From NCBI RefSeq assembly GCF_013409305.1, contig NZ_JACBZJ010000001.1:2418001-2482000 (forward strand): a stretch of DNA of 64,000 bases. Reading direction: 5' to 3'. The position numbers and the translations under genes are program-made. Below the pieces are notes generated by a model that searched no databases, was not told the DNA's origin, and worked only from the letters and a program-made list of their open reading frames with translations. Source of the stretch: Cellulomonas soli (lineage in GTDB: Bacteria > Actinomycetota > Actinomycetes > Actinomycetales > Cellulomonadaceae). Positions 49,947 to 58,571 of the stretch are shown piece after piece (position 1 is the first letter of the stretch; each line of letters starts with the position of its first letter).

Positions 49947-52009
49947 AGAACCGGCCGATCGCCCAGATGGCTGTGCCCGCCGGTGTCGTCGGCATCGTGC
50001 TGCTGCTCGTCGTCCCGCTGCCCTCGCAGATGCTCGACGTGCTGCTCGCGGTCAACATCACGGTCTCGCTCGTCATCCTGCTGACCAGCATGTACGTCAA
50101 GCGACCGCTCGACTTCTCGATCTTCCCGTCGCTGATCCTGGTGTTCACCCTGTTCCGGCTGGGCCTGAACGTGGCCAGCACACGGCTCGTCCTGCGCGAC
50201 GGGTACGCCGGTGCGGTCATCGACGCGTTCGGGCACTTCGTCGTGGGCGGCTCGCTCGTCATCGGCCTGGTGATCTTCCTGATCCTGGTCGTCATCCAGT
50301 TCGTCGTCATCACCAACGGTGCCGGCCGGGTCGCCGAGGTCGGTGCCCGGTTCACCCTCGACGCGATGCCCGGCAAGCAGATGGCCATCGACGCCGACCT
50401 CAACTCGGGCCTCATCGACGAGGACACCGCCCGCAGGCGCCGCGCCGACGTGGCCGCCGAGGCCGACTTCTACGGCGCGATGGACGGTGGGTCGAAGTTC
50501 GTCAAGGGCGACGCGATGGCCGGCATCATCATCACGGTCATCAACCTCGTCGGCGGCTTCGTCATCGGCATGCTGCAGATGGGCCTGACCGCGCAGGAGT
50601 CGCTCGAGCGGTTCAGCCTCATGACGATCGGTGACGGTCTGGTCACGCAGATCCCCGCGCTGCTGCTGTCGGTGTCCACGGGCATCGTCGTCACCCGTGC
50701 GACCGCCGAGGGCGACATGGGGTCGGCCGCGGCCAACCAGCTGCTGCAGTCGAAGCAGGCGCTGTTCATCGCCGGCGGCGGTGCCATCGCGCTCGCGCTG
50801 CTGCCCGGCATGCCCAAGCTGCCGTTCCTGCTGGTCGGCTGCGGGTTGCTGCTGCTCGCCCAGCGGGTGCGCGCCTCCCAGGCGAAGGAGGAGGCCGCCG
50901 CGCAGGTTGCCGCGATCACCTCGCCCACCGCGAGCGGCGGCACCCCGGCGGACACCCCCGAGCAGCTCATCGAGCAGATGCGCGTGCACACCCTCGAGGT
51001 GCTGCTCGCCCCCGACCTGGTCGACCTGGTCGGCCAGGGCCCGGAGGCCGACCTGCTGGCCCGTGTGCGTGGGCTGCGCCGCAAGATCGCGCTCGAGCTG
51101 GGCATCGTCGTGCCGCCCGTGCGCACGCGCGACAGCGTCGACCTGCCGCGGTCCACGTACGTGGTGCGGATCGCCGGCGTCGAGGTCGGCCGGGGCGAGG
51201 CCCCCGGCGGGCGTGTTCTCGCGCTCGGCGACGACCTCGGCTCGCTGCCCGGCACGCTCGTCACCGAGCCCGTGTTCGGCCTGCCCGGCAAGTGGGTGCC
51301 CGCCGAGCTGCGGCACGCCGCCGAGCTGACCGGGGCCACGGTCGTCGACCGCGTGTCCGTGCTCATCACGCACCTCGGCTCGCTCATCACGCAGAACGCC
51401 GGCCGGCTGCTCGGCCGCGAGGACGTGCGCGTGCTCACCGAGGCGCTCAAGCGGGTCAACCCCTCGGTCGTCGAGGAGCTCGTGCCGAGCCTGCTCACGC
51501 TCGGCGAGGTGCAGCGCGTGCTGCAGGGACTGCTCGCCGAGGAGGTCCCGGTGCGCGACCTCGCCCGCATCTACGAGGCGCTGTCGCTGCGCGCCCGCAC
51601 GTCGACCGATCCCGAGGGTCTCGTCGAGGCGGCCCGCGCGGCCCTCGGCCCGGCCCTCGCCCAGCCGTACGTGCAGGGCGGCGCGCTGCGGGTCGTCACG
51701 CTCGAGCCGATGCTGGAGCACCAGCTGCTCGAGCAGCTGCGTCCCGGCGACGGCGGCTCGCACCTGCTCGTGGACCCTGGCGTGCTCGACTCCGTGCTCG
51801 GCCAGCTGCGCCAGGTCGTCGCGGCCGCCGAGAGCGACGGTCGCCCCGTCGTGCTGGCCTGCGCCCCGGCCATCCGCCCGGCGCTGCGCCGACTCGTCGC
51901 CCTCGGCCTGCCGCGGCTGCCGGTGCTCGCGTACGGTGAGGTCACCGGCACGGGCGTCACCGTGGAGACCGCGGGGGTGGTGAACGGTGGCCACGCGATT
52001 GCTGCTTGA
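49943..52009 (+). CDS. flhA: Flagellar export gate protein FlhA
   Basis: A 688-residue membrane protein with about eight helices in the first 320 residues and a cytoplasmic nonamer-ring domain. RPLDFSIFPSLILVFTLFRL, ADLNSGLIDEDTARRRRADV and GDGLVTQIPALLLSVSTGIV are FlhA hallmarks. The GTG at 49943 overlaps the flhB stop. The last 23 bases overlap the FlhF-like gene. Confidence 0.96.
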   Translation: MKNRPIAQMAVPAGVVGIVLLLVVPLPSQMLDVLLAVNITVSLVILLTSMYVKRPLDFSIFPSLILVFTLFRLGLNVASTRLVLRDGYAGAVIDAFGHFVVGGSLVIGLVIFLILVVIQFVVITNGAGRVAEVGARFTLDAMPGKQMAIDADLNSGLIDEDTARRRRADVAAEADFYGAMDGGSKFVKGDAMAGIIITVINLVGGFVIGMLQMGLTAQESLERFSLMTIGDGLVTQIPALLLSVSTGIVVTRATAEGDMGSAAANQLLQSKQALFIAGGGAIALALLPGMPKLPFLLVGCGLLLLAQRVRASQAKEEAAAQVAAITSPTASGGTPADTPEQLIEQMRVHTLEVLLAPDLVDLVGQGPEADLLARVRGLRRKIALELGIVVPPVRTRDSVDLPRSTYVVRIAGVEVGRGEAPGGRVLALGDDLGSLPGTLVTEPVFGLPGKWVPAELRHAAELTGATVVDRVSVLITHLGSLITQNAGRLLGREDVRVLTEALKRVNPSVVEELVPSLLTLGEVQRVLQGLLAEEVPVRDLARIYEALSLRARTSTDPEGLVEAARAALGPALAQPYVQGGALRVVTLEPMLEHQLLEQLRPGDGGSHLLVDPGVLDSVLGQLRQVVAAAESDGRPVVLACAPAIRPALRRLVALGLPRLPVLAYGEVTGTGVTVETAGVVNGGHAIAA

Positions 52010-53291
52010 GGGTTCCGACCTGACCGAGCTGCTCGCGCACGTGCGCGACGAGTACGGCCCGGGCACCAAGGTGGTCCGCGCCGAGCGGATCCGCTCCGGA
52101 GGGTTCGCCGGGTTCTTCGCCAAGGAGCGCTACGAGCTCACGGTCGACGTGCCCGAGACGCCGCCGGCACTGCCGTACGCCTCCCGGCGACGGGCACCGG
52201 CCGGCATCGACGGGCTCCTCGCGGCCGCCGACGCTGCCGACGCGCTGCCGGACGGCACGCACCCCGTGGCCGACCTCACGGAGGTCCCCGCGCAGGCGGG
52301 TGCCGCCGAGCTCGACGGCACCGGACCGCGCGTGTCGACCGGGGGAGCGGAGTTCGCCTCGGTGCTCGACCTGGTCCGGTCGATGGCGGGCACGCCCGCC
52401 CCGGCCGACATCGAGGTGCCCGCGCCGTTCGAGCCCCTCGTGCCGCCCGCCGCCCGCCCGACACGGCTGGTCGGGGTGCCCGAGCACGCCGACGCACCGA
52501 CCGCCGGCTCCGAGGCCGCCGAGCCCGTCACCGACCCGCAGGACGATCCGACCCCTGAGCCGCCCGCCGCGCCGGTCGACGACGCCGCGCTGCGCACGGG
52601 CCTGCTCGGCCTCGGTGTCCCCGCGCGCCTGCTCGGCGAGGCCCCCGTGACGCTCGCGGCCGTCGTCGGACGTGTCCCCGTCGTACCCGCGCCCTCCCGC
52701 GCTCCCGGCACCGTGATCGTCGTCGTCGGCTCCGGTGCGGACGTCGACGCCGTGGCCCCCGTGCTCGCCGACCGCCTGCGCTGCACGCCCGACGCGGTCG
52801 TCCGGGCCGGAGCCATCGGCACCCGGCCCGACGACGTCCCCGCGGACGCCCGTCCGCGCGGCTCCGCGGGTCGACCGGGCGTCCCCCTCGCCTCGGCGCA
52901 GGCCGTCGCCCGGTGGCGGCGCACCGCCGCCGAGGCGCTGCACCCGTGGGTCGTCGCGCTCGCGGTCGGCCCGACCACGGCCGACCGCAGGGCCGCCGCC
53001 CCGCTGCTGCGCGGCCTGCGCGGCGACACGGTCTGGGCGGTCGTCGACGCGCGCACCAAGGCGGCAGACGTGCGGCACTGGATCGACGAGGTCGCCGCGC
53101 AGCGCGCCTCCGGCACGGTCGACGCCGTCGCGGTCCGCGGCCTGTTCGACACCACGGAACCCGGCACGGTGCTCGACCTCGGCGTGCCCGTCGCCTGGAT
53201 GGACGGCGTGCCGGCGACCGGTGTCGCCTGGGCCTCCGTGCTGTCCGCCGGGCTGGGTGAGGGCACGGGGCTGGACGCCGGCTGGGACTGA
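51987..53291 (+). CDS. flhF: FlhF-like protein without a P-loop (pseudo-GTPase candidate)
   Basis: A 434-residue protein in the position of flhF. Residues 1-50 match the FlhF N-terminal part (LLEGSDLTELLAHVRDEYGP; FFAKERYELTVDVPE). A Pro/Ala-rich linker follows (about 60-200). The C-terminal half has the order of an SRP-type GTPase domain, but where GxTGxGKTT is expected it has VVVVGSGADVDAVAPVLADR, so the P-loop is gone; no DTAGR motif is seen either. It overlaps flhA by 23 bases. flhG is missing next to it. The family name rests on the N-terminus and gene order. Confidence 0.6.
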   Translation: MATRLLLEGSDLTELLAHVRDEYGPGTKVVRAERIRSGGFAGFFAKERYELTVDVPETPPALPYASRRRAPAGIDGLLAAADAADALPDGTHPVADLTEVPAQAGAAELDGTGPRVSTGGAEFASVLDLVRSMAGTPAPADIEVPAPFEPLVPPAARPTRLVGVPEHADAPTAGSEAAEPVTDPQDDPTPEPPAAPVDDAALRTGLLGLGVPARLLGEAPVTLAAVVGRVPVVPAPSRAPGTVIVVVGSGADVDAVAPVLADRLRCTPDAVVRAGAIGTRPDDVPADARPRGSAGRPGVPLASAQAVARWRRTAAEALHPWVVALAVGPTTADRRAAAPLLRGLRGDTVWAVVDARTKAADVRHWIDEVAAQRASGTVDAVAVRGLFDTTEPGTVLDLGVPVAWMDGVPATGVAWASVLSAGLGEGTGLDAGWD

Positions 53292-53297
53292 GCCCGG

Positions 53298-53336
53298 CCG
53301 CGCCCCGACCCGCCCCGACCGCGCCCCGACCCGCCC
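53298..53336. repeat. Two copies of an 18-base sequence
   Basis: CCGCGCCCCGACCCGCCC occurs at 53298-53315 and 53319-53336 in the gap after the FlhF-like gene. It is C-rich and without coding content. Confidence 0.6.
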
Positions 53337-53387
53337 AGCGCGGCCTGAGCACCCGCTGAGCGCCCTCTCGGGATCCCCGCGTGCGAG

Positions 53388-53405
53388 GGCGCGGGGCGCC
53401 GCGCC
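53388..53405 (+). terminator. Hairpin between the FlhF-like gene and csrA
   Basis: Seven-base arms GGCGCGG and CCGCGCC with a four-base loop, 97 bases past the FlhF-like stop and 49 before csrA. It may end the fliM-to-flhF transcript. Confidence 0.4.
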
Positions 53406-53453
53406 GCCGGGCGCGCGCGCCGTTCCCGAGCGTCCGGGCGGTAAGGTCACGGC

Positions 53454-53744
53454 ATGCTCGTGCTCAGCCGTCGTGTCGGGGAACGGCTCGTCATCGGCGA
53501 CGGGATCGTCCTCACGGTGATCGAGGTCCGGGGCGACGGCGTCCGCCTGGGCATCGACGCCCCCCGTGACGTGCGCGTGCACCGGGCCGAGGTCCTCGAG
53601 GCCGTGCAGGCGGCCAACGCCGAGTCGGCCGCGAACGACGAGGCCGAGGCGGCTGCGACCGCCGACGCGCTGCGCCGGCTGGTCCCGCCCGCGAAGGGCC
53701 TCACCCCCGACGACCCCTCAGCAACACCTCCAGACGGCCGATGA
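53454..53744 (+). CDS. csrA: Carbon storage regulator CsrA with C-terminal extension
   Basis: A 96-residue RNA-binding protein. The conserved part MLVLSRRVGERLVIGDGIVL and VRLGIDAPRDVRVHRAEVL includes the RNA-contact residues (L4, R6, R7 and the GIDAP-VxVHR strand). Family members are about 60-75 residues, so the tail of about 35 acidic and proline-rich residues is extra. CsrA blocks translation at GGA sites, and FliW antagonises it. No ribosome-binding site is obvious at the ATG (GGTAAGG about 6 bases upstream). The end of the gene contains the cheA promoter. Confidence 0.93.
   Translation: MLVLSRRVGERLVIGDGIVLTVIEVRGDGVRLGIDAPRDVRVHRAEVLEAVQAANAESAANDEAEAAATADALRRLVPPAKGLTPDDPSATPPDGR
53717..53744 (+). 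promoter_or_regulatory. FliA-type promoter of cheA-cheW, inside the end of csrA
   Basis: CTCA at 53717-53720, 16 bases, then GCCGATGA at 53737-53744, where the last TGA is also the csrA stop. Transcription would start near 53751, about 39 bases before cheA. Confidence 0.65.
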
Positions 53745-53789
53745 GGTCGTTCGCCGGGACGCAGGGTCCACGGCGGTCGGGAGGAAGCC

Positions 53790-56183
53790 GTGGAGGACGT
53801 CGACGAGATCGTCCGTGAGTTCCTGGTCGAGAGCTATGAGAACCTCGACCAGCTGGACCGCGACCTGGTCGCACTCGAGGAGTCGCCGGGATCGCGCCCG
53901 CTGCTGAGCAGCATCTTCCGGACGATCCACACCATCAAGGGAACCTCCGGGTTCCTCGCGTTCGGCAAGCTCGAGAAGGTCACCCACATCGGGGAGAACC
54001 TGCTCGTCGAGCTGCGTGACGGGCGACGCCAGATGGACCAGCGCACGACGGACGTGCTGCTGCTCCTGACGGACACCGTCCGCGAGATCCTGCGTGCCAT
54101 CGAGGTCGACGGCACGGAGGGCACCGTGTCGGTCGACGCGTGCATGGCGGCGCTCGAGGCCGTGCGGGCCGAGGTGCCGGGCGACAAGCCCGCCGCCGAG
54201 GAGCCCGCACCCGCCGCTGCCGCCGAGCCTGCAGCGCCCGCTGAGACTGCAGCGCCCGTGGTCGCCGAGGCGGCCCCCGTGGTGGAGGCGCCCGTCGCCG
54301 AGCCGGTCGCCGAGGTGGCGCCTGCTCCCGTCGCATCCGCTGTGCCTGTCGCACCTGCCGTGCCCGTCGCCCCGCCCGCCGCTGCGGCGCCGGTCGTGCC
54401 GGCCCAGGGCCGTCCGCCGGTCGTCGAGCAGGCTCCGGTCGACGAGGTCGGCACCCTGCGCGGTGCCACCGACACCTCGATCCGGGTCGACGTCGACCTG
54501 CTCGACGCGCTCATGCGTCAGGTCGGCGAGCTGGTCCTGGCCCGCAACCAGATCAGCCGACTGGCCACGGGCACCGAGGACGTGGACCTGGCCCGTTCGG
54601 CCCAGCGCCTCAACCTCATCGCCGGTGAGCTGCAGGAGGGCGTCATGAAGACGCGCATGCAGCCCATCGAGCACGTCTGGTCGAAGATGCCGCGCATCGT
54701 GCGCGACCTCGCCGCCGCCTGCCACCGCGAGGTGCAGCTGGAGATGACCGGTGGTGACACCGAGCTCGACCGTGGGCTGCTCGAGGCCGTGAAGGACCCG
54801 CTGACGCACCTGGTGCGCAACGCGGTCGACCACGGCATCGAGCCGGCGTCCGAGCGCATCGCTGCCGGCAAGCCCGGCAAGGGTCTGCTCAGCCTGCGCG
54901 CCTACCACGCCGGTGGTCAGGTCGTCGTGGAGGTCGCCGACGACGGTCGGGGCATCGACACCGAGAAGGTCGCGGCCAAGGCGCTGCAGCGTGGTCTGCG
55001 GACCGCCGAGCAGCTCGCCGTGGCCAGCCAGGCCGAGCTGCTCCAGCTGCTCTTCCTGCCGGGCTTCTCCACGGCGGAGGCGGTCACGAACGTGTCCGGC
55101 CGCGGTGTCGGCATGGACGTCGTCCGCACGAAGATCGAGGGCATCGGCGGCAACGTCGACGTCGAGTCGGTCGTCGGGGTCGGCACGGTCTGGCGGCTGC
55201 GCATCCCCCTGACGTTGGCGATCATGCCGGCGCTCACGGTGGAGTGCTCGGGCGACATGTACGCCGTGCCGCAGGTCAACCTGCTCGAGCTCGTCGCGCT
55301 CGACGGGCAGGGGCAGCGCGCCGGTTCGGGCATCGAGTACGTGCACGCCGCACCGGTCTACCGGCTGCGCGGCGAGCTGCTCCCGCTGGTCTCGCTCGCG
55401 TCCGTGCTGCAGGTCGACGGGGCCGCCGACGGCACCGTGCCCGACCAGGCGGCCGTGATCGCGGTCGTGCAGGCCGACCACCAGCGCTTCGGCCTGCTGG
55501 TCGACCGGGTCCTGAACACCGAGGAGATCGTCGTCAAGCCGCTGTCTGCCCGGTTGAAGTCCATCGGGGCGTACGCCGGTGCCACGGTGCTCGGTGACGG
55601 CCGGGTCGCGCTGATCCTCGACGTGCAGGCCCTGGCCCGCCGGGCGATGGTCGGCGAGATCGACGGGCTGGCCCGTGACCAGTCGCGGGTGCAGGAGCAG
55701 GCCCGCGCGAGCGAGGTCGAGCAGGTGCTGGTCGTCGGGATCGGCGGTGGCCGTCGGGTCGCGATGCCGCTGGCGTCGGTGGCCCGCCTCGAGCACGTCG
55801 AGGCCACGCAGGTCGAGCTCGTCGGTGGTCGGGAGGTCGTGCAGTACCGCGGCACGATCCTGCCGCTGGCCCGCCTCGACCGGATCCTCGGCGCGTACGG
55901 CTCCGAGCAGTCCGACGAGCTGCTGGTCGTGGTCTACAGCCGCGGCGGGCGCAGCGTCGGCATGGTCGTGCACGAGATCGTCGACATCGTCGACGACGAC
56001 GCAGGGCGGCACTCCGACATCGAGGACTCGGGCCTGGTCGGCTCGACGGTCCTCGGTGACCGGGTCACCGAGCTGCTCGACGTGCGCACCGCGATCCTCG
56101 CGGCGGACGCCGCGTTCTACGACGACCCGGCCGTCGACGACGGTCTGGTCGCCCACTCCGACCTGGTGGGAGCGAACCGATGA
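53790..56183 (+). CDS. cheA: Chemotaxis histidine kinase CheA with two CheW-like domains
   Basis: A 797-residue kinase. The Hpt domain has phospho-acceptor His 47 (IFRTIHTIKGTSGFL). A Pro/Ala/Glu-rich linker (about 130-215) follows, then the dimerisation domain and the ATPase domain (LTHLVRNAVDHGIEP; VADDGRGID; NVSGRGVGMDVV). Two CheW-like domains follow one another at the C-terminus (about 475-615 and 640-780); most CheA proteins have one. No separate CheY-binding P2 domain is evident in the linker. The GTG at 53790 has GGGAGG about six bases upstream. Confidence 0.95.
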   Translation: MEDVDEIVREFLVESYENLDQLDRDLVALEESPGSRPLLSSIFRTIHTIKGTSGFLAFGKLEKVTHIGENLLVELRDGRRQMDQRTTDVLLLLTDTVREILRAIEVDGTEGTVSVDACMAALEAVRAEVPGDKPAAEEPAPAAAAEPAAPAETAAPVVAEAAPVVEAPVAEPVAEVAPAPVASAVPVAPAVPVAPPAAAAPVVPAQGRPPVVEQAPVDEVGTLRGATDTSIRVDVDLLDALMRQVGELVLARNQISRLATGTEDVDLARSAQRLNLIAGELQEGVMKTRMQPIEHVWSKMPRIVRDLAAACHREVQLEMTGGDTELDRGLLEAVKDPLTHLVRNAVDHGIEPASERIAAGKPGKGLLSLRAYHAGGQVVVEVADDGRGIDTEKVAAKALQRGLRTAEQLAVASQAELLQLLFLPGFSTAEAVTNVSGRGVGMDVVRTKIEGIGGNVDVESVVGVGTVWRLRIPLTLAIMPALTVECSGDMYAVPQVNLLELVALDGQGQRAGSGIEYVHAAPVYRLRGELLPLVSLASVLQVDGAADGTVPDQAAVIAVVQADHQRFGLLVDRVLNTEEIVVKPLSARLKSIGAYAGATVLGDGRVALILDVQALARRAMVGEIDGLARDQSRVQEQARASEVEQVLVVGIGGGRRVAMPLASVARLEHVEATQVELVGGREVVQYRGTILPLARLDRILGAYGSEQSDELLVVVYSRGGRSVGMVVHEIVDIVDDDAGRHSDIEDSGLVGSTVLGDRVTELLDVRTAILAADAAFYDDPAVDDGLVAHSDLVGANR

Positions 56184-56593
56184 GCCAGTACGTGACGTTC
56201 ACGCTGGACGGCAGCCTCTACGGGATCGACGTGCTGCGCGTGCAGGAGGCCCTGCGCTCGCACACCCGGACCCGGGTCCCGCTGTCGCCCGAGACGGTGG
56301 CCGGCCTGGTCAACCTGCGCGGGCAGGTCGTCCTCACCGTCGACCTGCGCACGCGGCTGGGTCTGGCCAAGCGCGCCGACGCCGAGCCGATGATGGTCGT
56401 CGTCCAGGTCGCCGGTGAGCCGGTGAGCCTGCTCGTCGACGAGATCGGCGACGTCGTCGACGTCGGTCCGGAGACCTTCGAGGCGCCGCCCGAGACGCTC
56501 GCGTCGGGCATGCGCTCGCTGGTCCTCGGTGCGCACAAGCGCCAGGAGGGTCTGCTGCTGATCCTCGACGTGGACCAGGCCGCCGCGGCCTGA
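56180..56593 (+). CDS. cheW: Chemotaxis coupling protein CheW
   Basis: A 137-residue CheW domain: [40 protein letters not shown] and [20 protein letters not shown] are typical. It links receptors to CheA. The start overlaps the cheA stop by four bases (ATGA). A strong terminator lies 49 bases past its stop. Confidence 0.95.
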   Translation: MSQYVTFTLDGSLYGIDVLRVQEALRSHTRTRVPLSPETVAGLVNLRGQVVLTVDLRTRLGLAKRADAEPMMVVVQVAGEPVSLLVDEIGDVVDVGPETFEAPPETLASGMRSLVLGAHKRQEGLLLILDVDQAAAA

Positions 56594-56641
56594 CCCATCG
56601 ACGACCGGCCCGCCACGACGGTGGCGGACGGACGTGCTCGA

Positions 56642-56685
56642 CCACGAGGCCCGTACCCCTTCCCCCGGGGGTGCGGGCCTCGTGG
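56642..56685 (+). terminator. Strong terminator after cheW
   Basis: An 18-base stem (56642-56659 with 56668-56685), perfect apart from one G-U pair, and an eight-base loop. It closes the cheA-cheW unit and separates it from the receptor gene downstream. Confidence 0.85.
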
Positions 56686-56757
56686 CGTCCGCCCTTCTCA
56701 CCCGGGTAGTTGGGCCCAGATGGCGACCTTTCACCCGGGTGTTACCGGTGGGTCACG

Positions 56758-56785
56758 CTCACGAGGTCACCCGGACGGCCGATCG
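56758..56785 (+). promoter_or_regulatory. FliA-type promoter of chemoreceptor 1
   Basis: CTCA at 56758-56761, 16 bases, then GCCGATCG at 56778-56785, 43 bases before the ATG. Two copies of ACCCGGGT lie upstream at 56700-56707 and 56733-56740. Confidence 0.7.
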
Positions 56786-56828
56786 GACGTGTGTCGGGGT
56801 CATCGGGGCCTCGCTGGGAGGAGAAACC

Positions 56829-58472
56829 ATGTCGTCCACGACGGTCGGCGCCGCGGCGCCGTCGCTGCGGGGTCCACGCCGATCGGGTATGGCCTGGTTC
56901 AGCGACCGCGGTGTGCGTACCAAGATCCTGTCCCTCATGGCGCTCGCCGTGGTGCTGTCCGCAGGGGTCGGCACCTTCACGCTCGTGCAGCTGCGCGGGG
57001 TCGCCGCGGACACGGCGCAGATCGCGGACATCGTGACGAACATGCAGGCCCCCCTGCAGACCGTGCACCAGGGCCAGCTCAAGGGTCGGATGATCGTGGC
57101 CCAGATCGCCGCGGTCCGCTCGCAGGAGGCCACGGACGAGTGGGTCGCCGCGCAGGCGGAGAACGACGCCGAGGTCGACGCCGCGATCGCGGCCTTCGAG
57201 GAGGCCGGCGGCACGATCGTCGCGCCCTGGGCCGACTTCGTCCCCGCCTACCAGGCCTGGCGCGAGGCGCGTGACGCCCAGCTGGTCCCGGCCGGCCTGG
57301 CGAACGACACCGAGGAGTACGAGCGGGTCCTCTCCGAGGTCACCGAGCCGCTCAAGGACACGTACGTCGACGCGCTCGACGCGACGGCCGCGGACATCGA
57401 CAACTACGTGGACGGCGTCGGCGCCTCCGCCCAGGCCGACGCGCGCCGCGCGATCACGGTCGTCGTGTCGGTCCTGGTGGCCTCCGGGGTGCTGCTCGCG
57501 CTGGTCGGCTGGGCCATCGCCCGGCAGATCCGCCGGGCCACCGACCAGGTGCAGAAGGCGCTGACCGCCATGGCGGGCGGCGACCTGACGGTGGACGCCG
57601 CGGTCTACTCGAACGACGAGCTCGGCCAGATGGCCGCCTCGCTGAGCAGCGCGCAGCACTCGCTGCGGGCCACGCTGTCGGGCGTCGTCGAGACCGCCTC
57701 CTCGGTGGCAGCCGCCGCTGAGGAGCTGTCGGCGGCCTCCTCGCAGGTGTCGGCCGGGTCCGAGGAGACCTCGGCGCAGGCCGGTGTGGTCGCTGCTGCG
57801 GCCGAGCAGGTCAGCCGCAACGTGCAGGCCGTCGCGGCCGGCGCCGAGGAGATGGGTGCTTCCATCCGCGAGATCGCGCAGAACGCGACCGAGGCCGCCA
57901 AGGTGGCCGGTGCCGCCACGACCGTGGCCGCCTCGGCCAACGACCAGGTCGCTCGTCTGGGCACGTCCAGCCAGGAGATCGGCAACGTGGTCAAGGTCAT
58001 CACGTCCATCGCGGAGCAGACGAACCTGCTCGCGCTGAACGCCACGATCGAGGCCGCCAGGGCCGGTGAGGCCGGCAAGGGCTTCGCGGTCGTCGCCGGT
58101 GAGGTCAAGGACCTGGCCTCGGAGACCGCCAAGGCCACCGAGGACATCGCCCGCCGGGTCGAGGCCATCCAGGCCGACACCACGGGTGCCGTCGCCGCGA
58201 TCGAGGAGATCTCCACGATCATCGCCTCGATCAACGACTACCAGCTGACGATCGCCTCGGCGGTCGAGGAGCAGACGGCCACCACGAACGAGATGTCGCG
58301 CGGCGTGGCCGAGGCGGCCACGGGGTCGGGGGAGATCGCGGTGAACATCACCGGCGTCGCCTCCGCCGCGCACACCTCGTCCCAGGTGCTCGGCCAGATG
58401 GGCGGCTCGGTCTCCGAGCTCGCGCAGATGGCCTCGGACCTGCGCAACCGGGTGGACGCCTTCACCTTCTGA
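56829..58472 (+). CDS. Methyl-accepting chemotaxis protein 1
   Basis: A 547-residue receptor. Transmembrane helices are at about 30-55 and 215-238 with a four-helix ligand domain between ([19 protein letters not shown]), then HAMP (about 239-290) and the methyl-accepting and signalling domains. The hairpin tip reads [20 protein letters not shown] and [18 protein letters not shown]. There is no C-terminal pentapeptide for CheR/CheB. GGGAGGAGA lies before the ATG. It closely resembles the other two receptors in the signalling half. The ligand is unknown. Confidence 0.95.
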   Translation: MSSTTVGAAAPSLRGPRRSGMAWFSDRGVRTKILSLMALAVVLSAGVGTFTLVQLRGVAADTAQIADIVTNMQAPLQTVHQGQLKGRMIVAQIAAVRSQEATDEWVAAQAENDAEVDAAIAAFEEAGGTIVAPWADFVPAYQAWREARDAQLVPAGLANDTEEYERVLSEVTEPLKDTYVDALDATAADIDNYVDGVGASAQADARRAITVVVSVLVASGVLLALVGWAIARQIRRATDQVQKALTAMAGGDLTVDAAVYSNDELGQMAASLSSAQHSLRATLSGVVETASSVAAAAEELSAASSQVSAGSEETSAQAGVVAAAAEQVSRNVQAVAAGAEEMGASIREIAQNATEAAKVAGAATTVAASANDQVARLGTSSQEIGNVVKVITSIAEQTNLLALNATIEAARAGEAGKGFAVVAGEVKDLASETAKATEDIARRVEAIQADTTGAVAAIEEISTIIASINDYQLTIASAVEEQTATTNEMSRGVAEAATGSGEIAVNITGVASAAHTSSQVLGQMGGSVSELAQMASDLRNRVDAFTF

Positions 58473-58505
58473 CCCAGACCTCGCGCAGCACGCGCCAGGA
58501 CGGTC

Positions 58506-58549
58506 CCGACGGGGCCGGCAGCCGGGAGACCGGAGGCCGGCCCCGTCGG
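58506..58549. terminator. Bidirectional terminator between chemoreceptor 1 and the GH43 gene
   Basis: Perfect 14-base arms (58506-58519 and 58536-58549, CCGACGGGGCCGGC type) with a 16-base loop holding an inner CCGG/CCGG pair. It lies between two converging genes and could end both transcripts. Confidence 0.8.
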
Positions 58550-58571
58550 CGTCCCGCGCCGGGGCCCGTGC

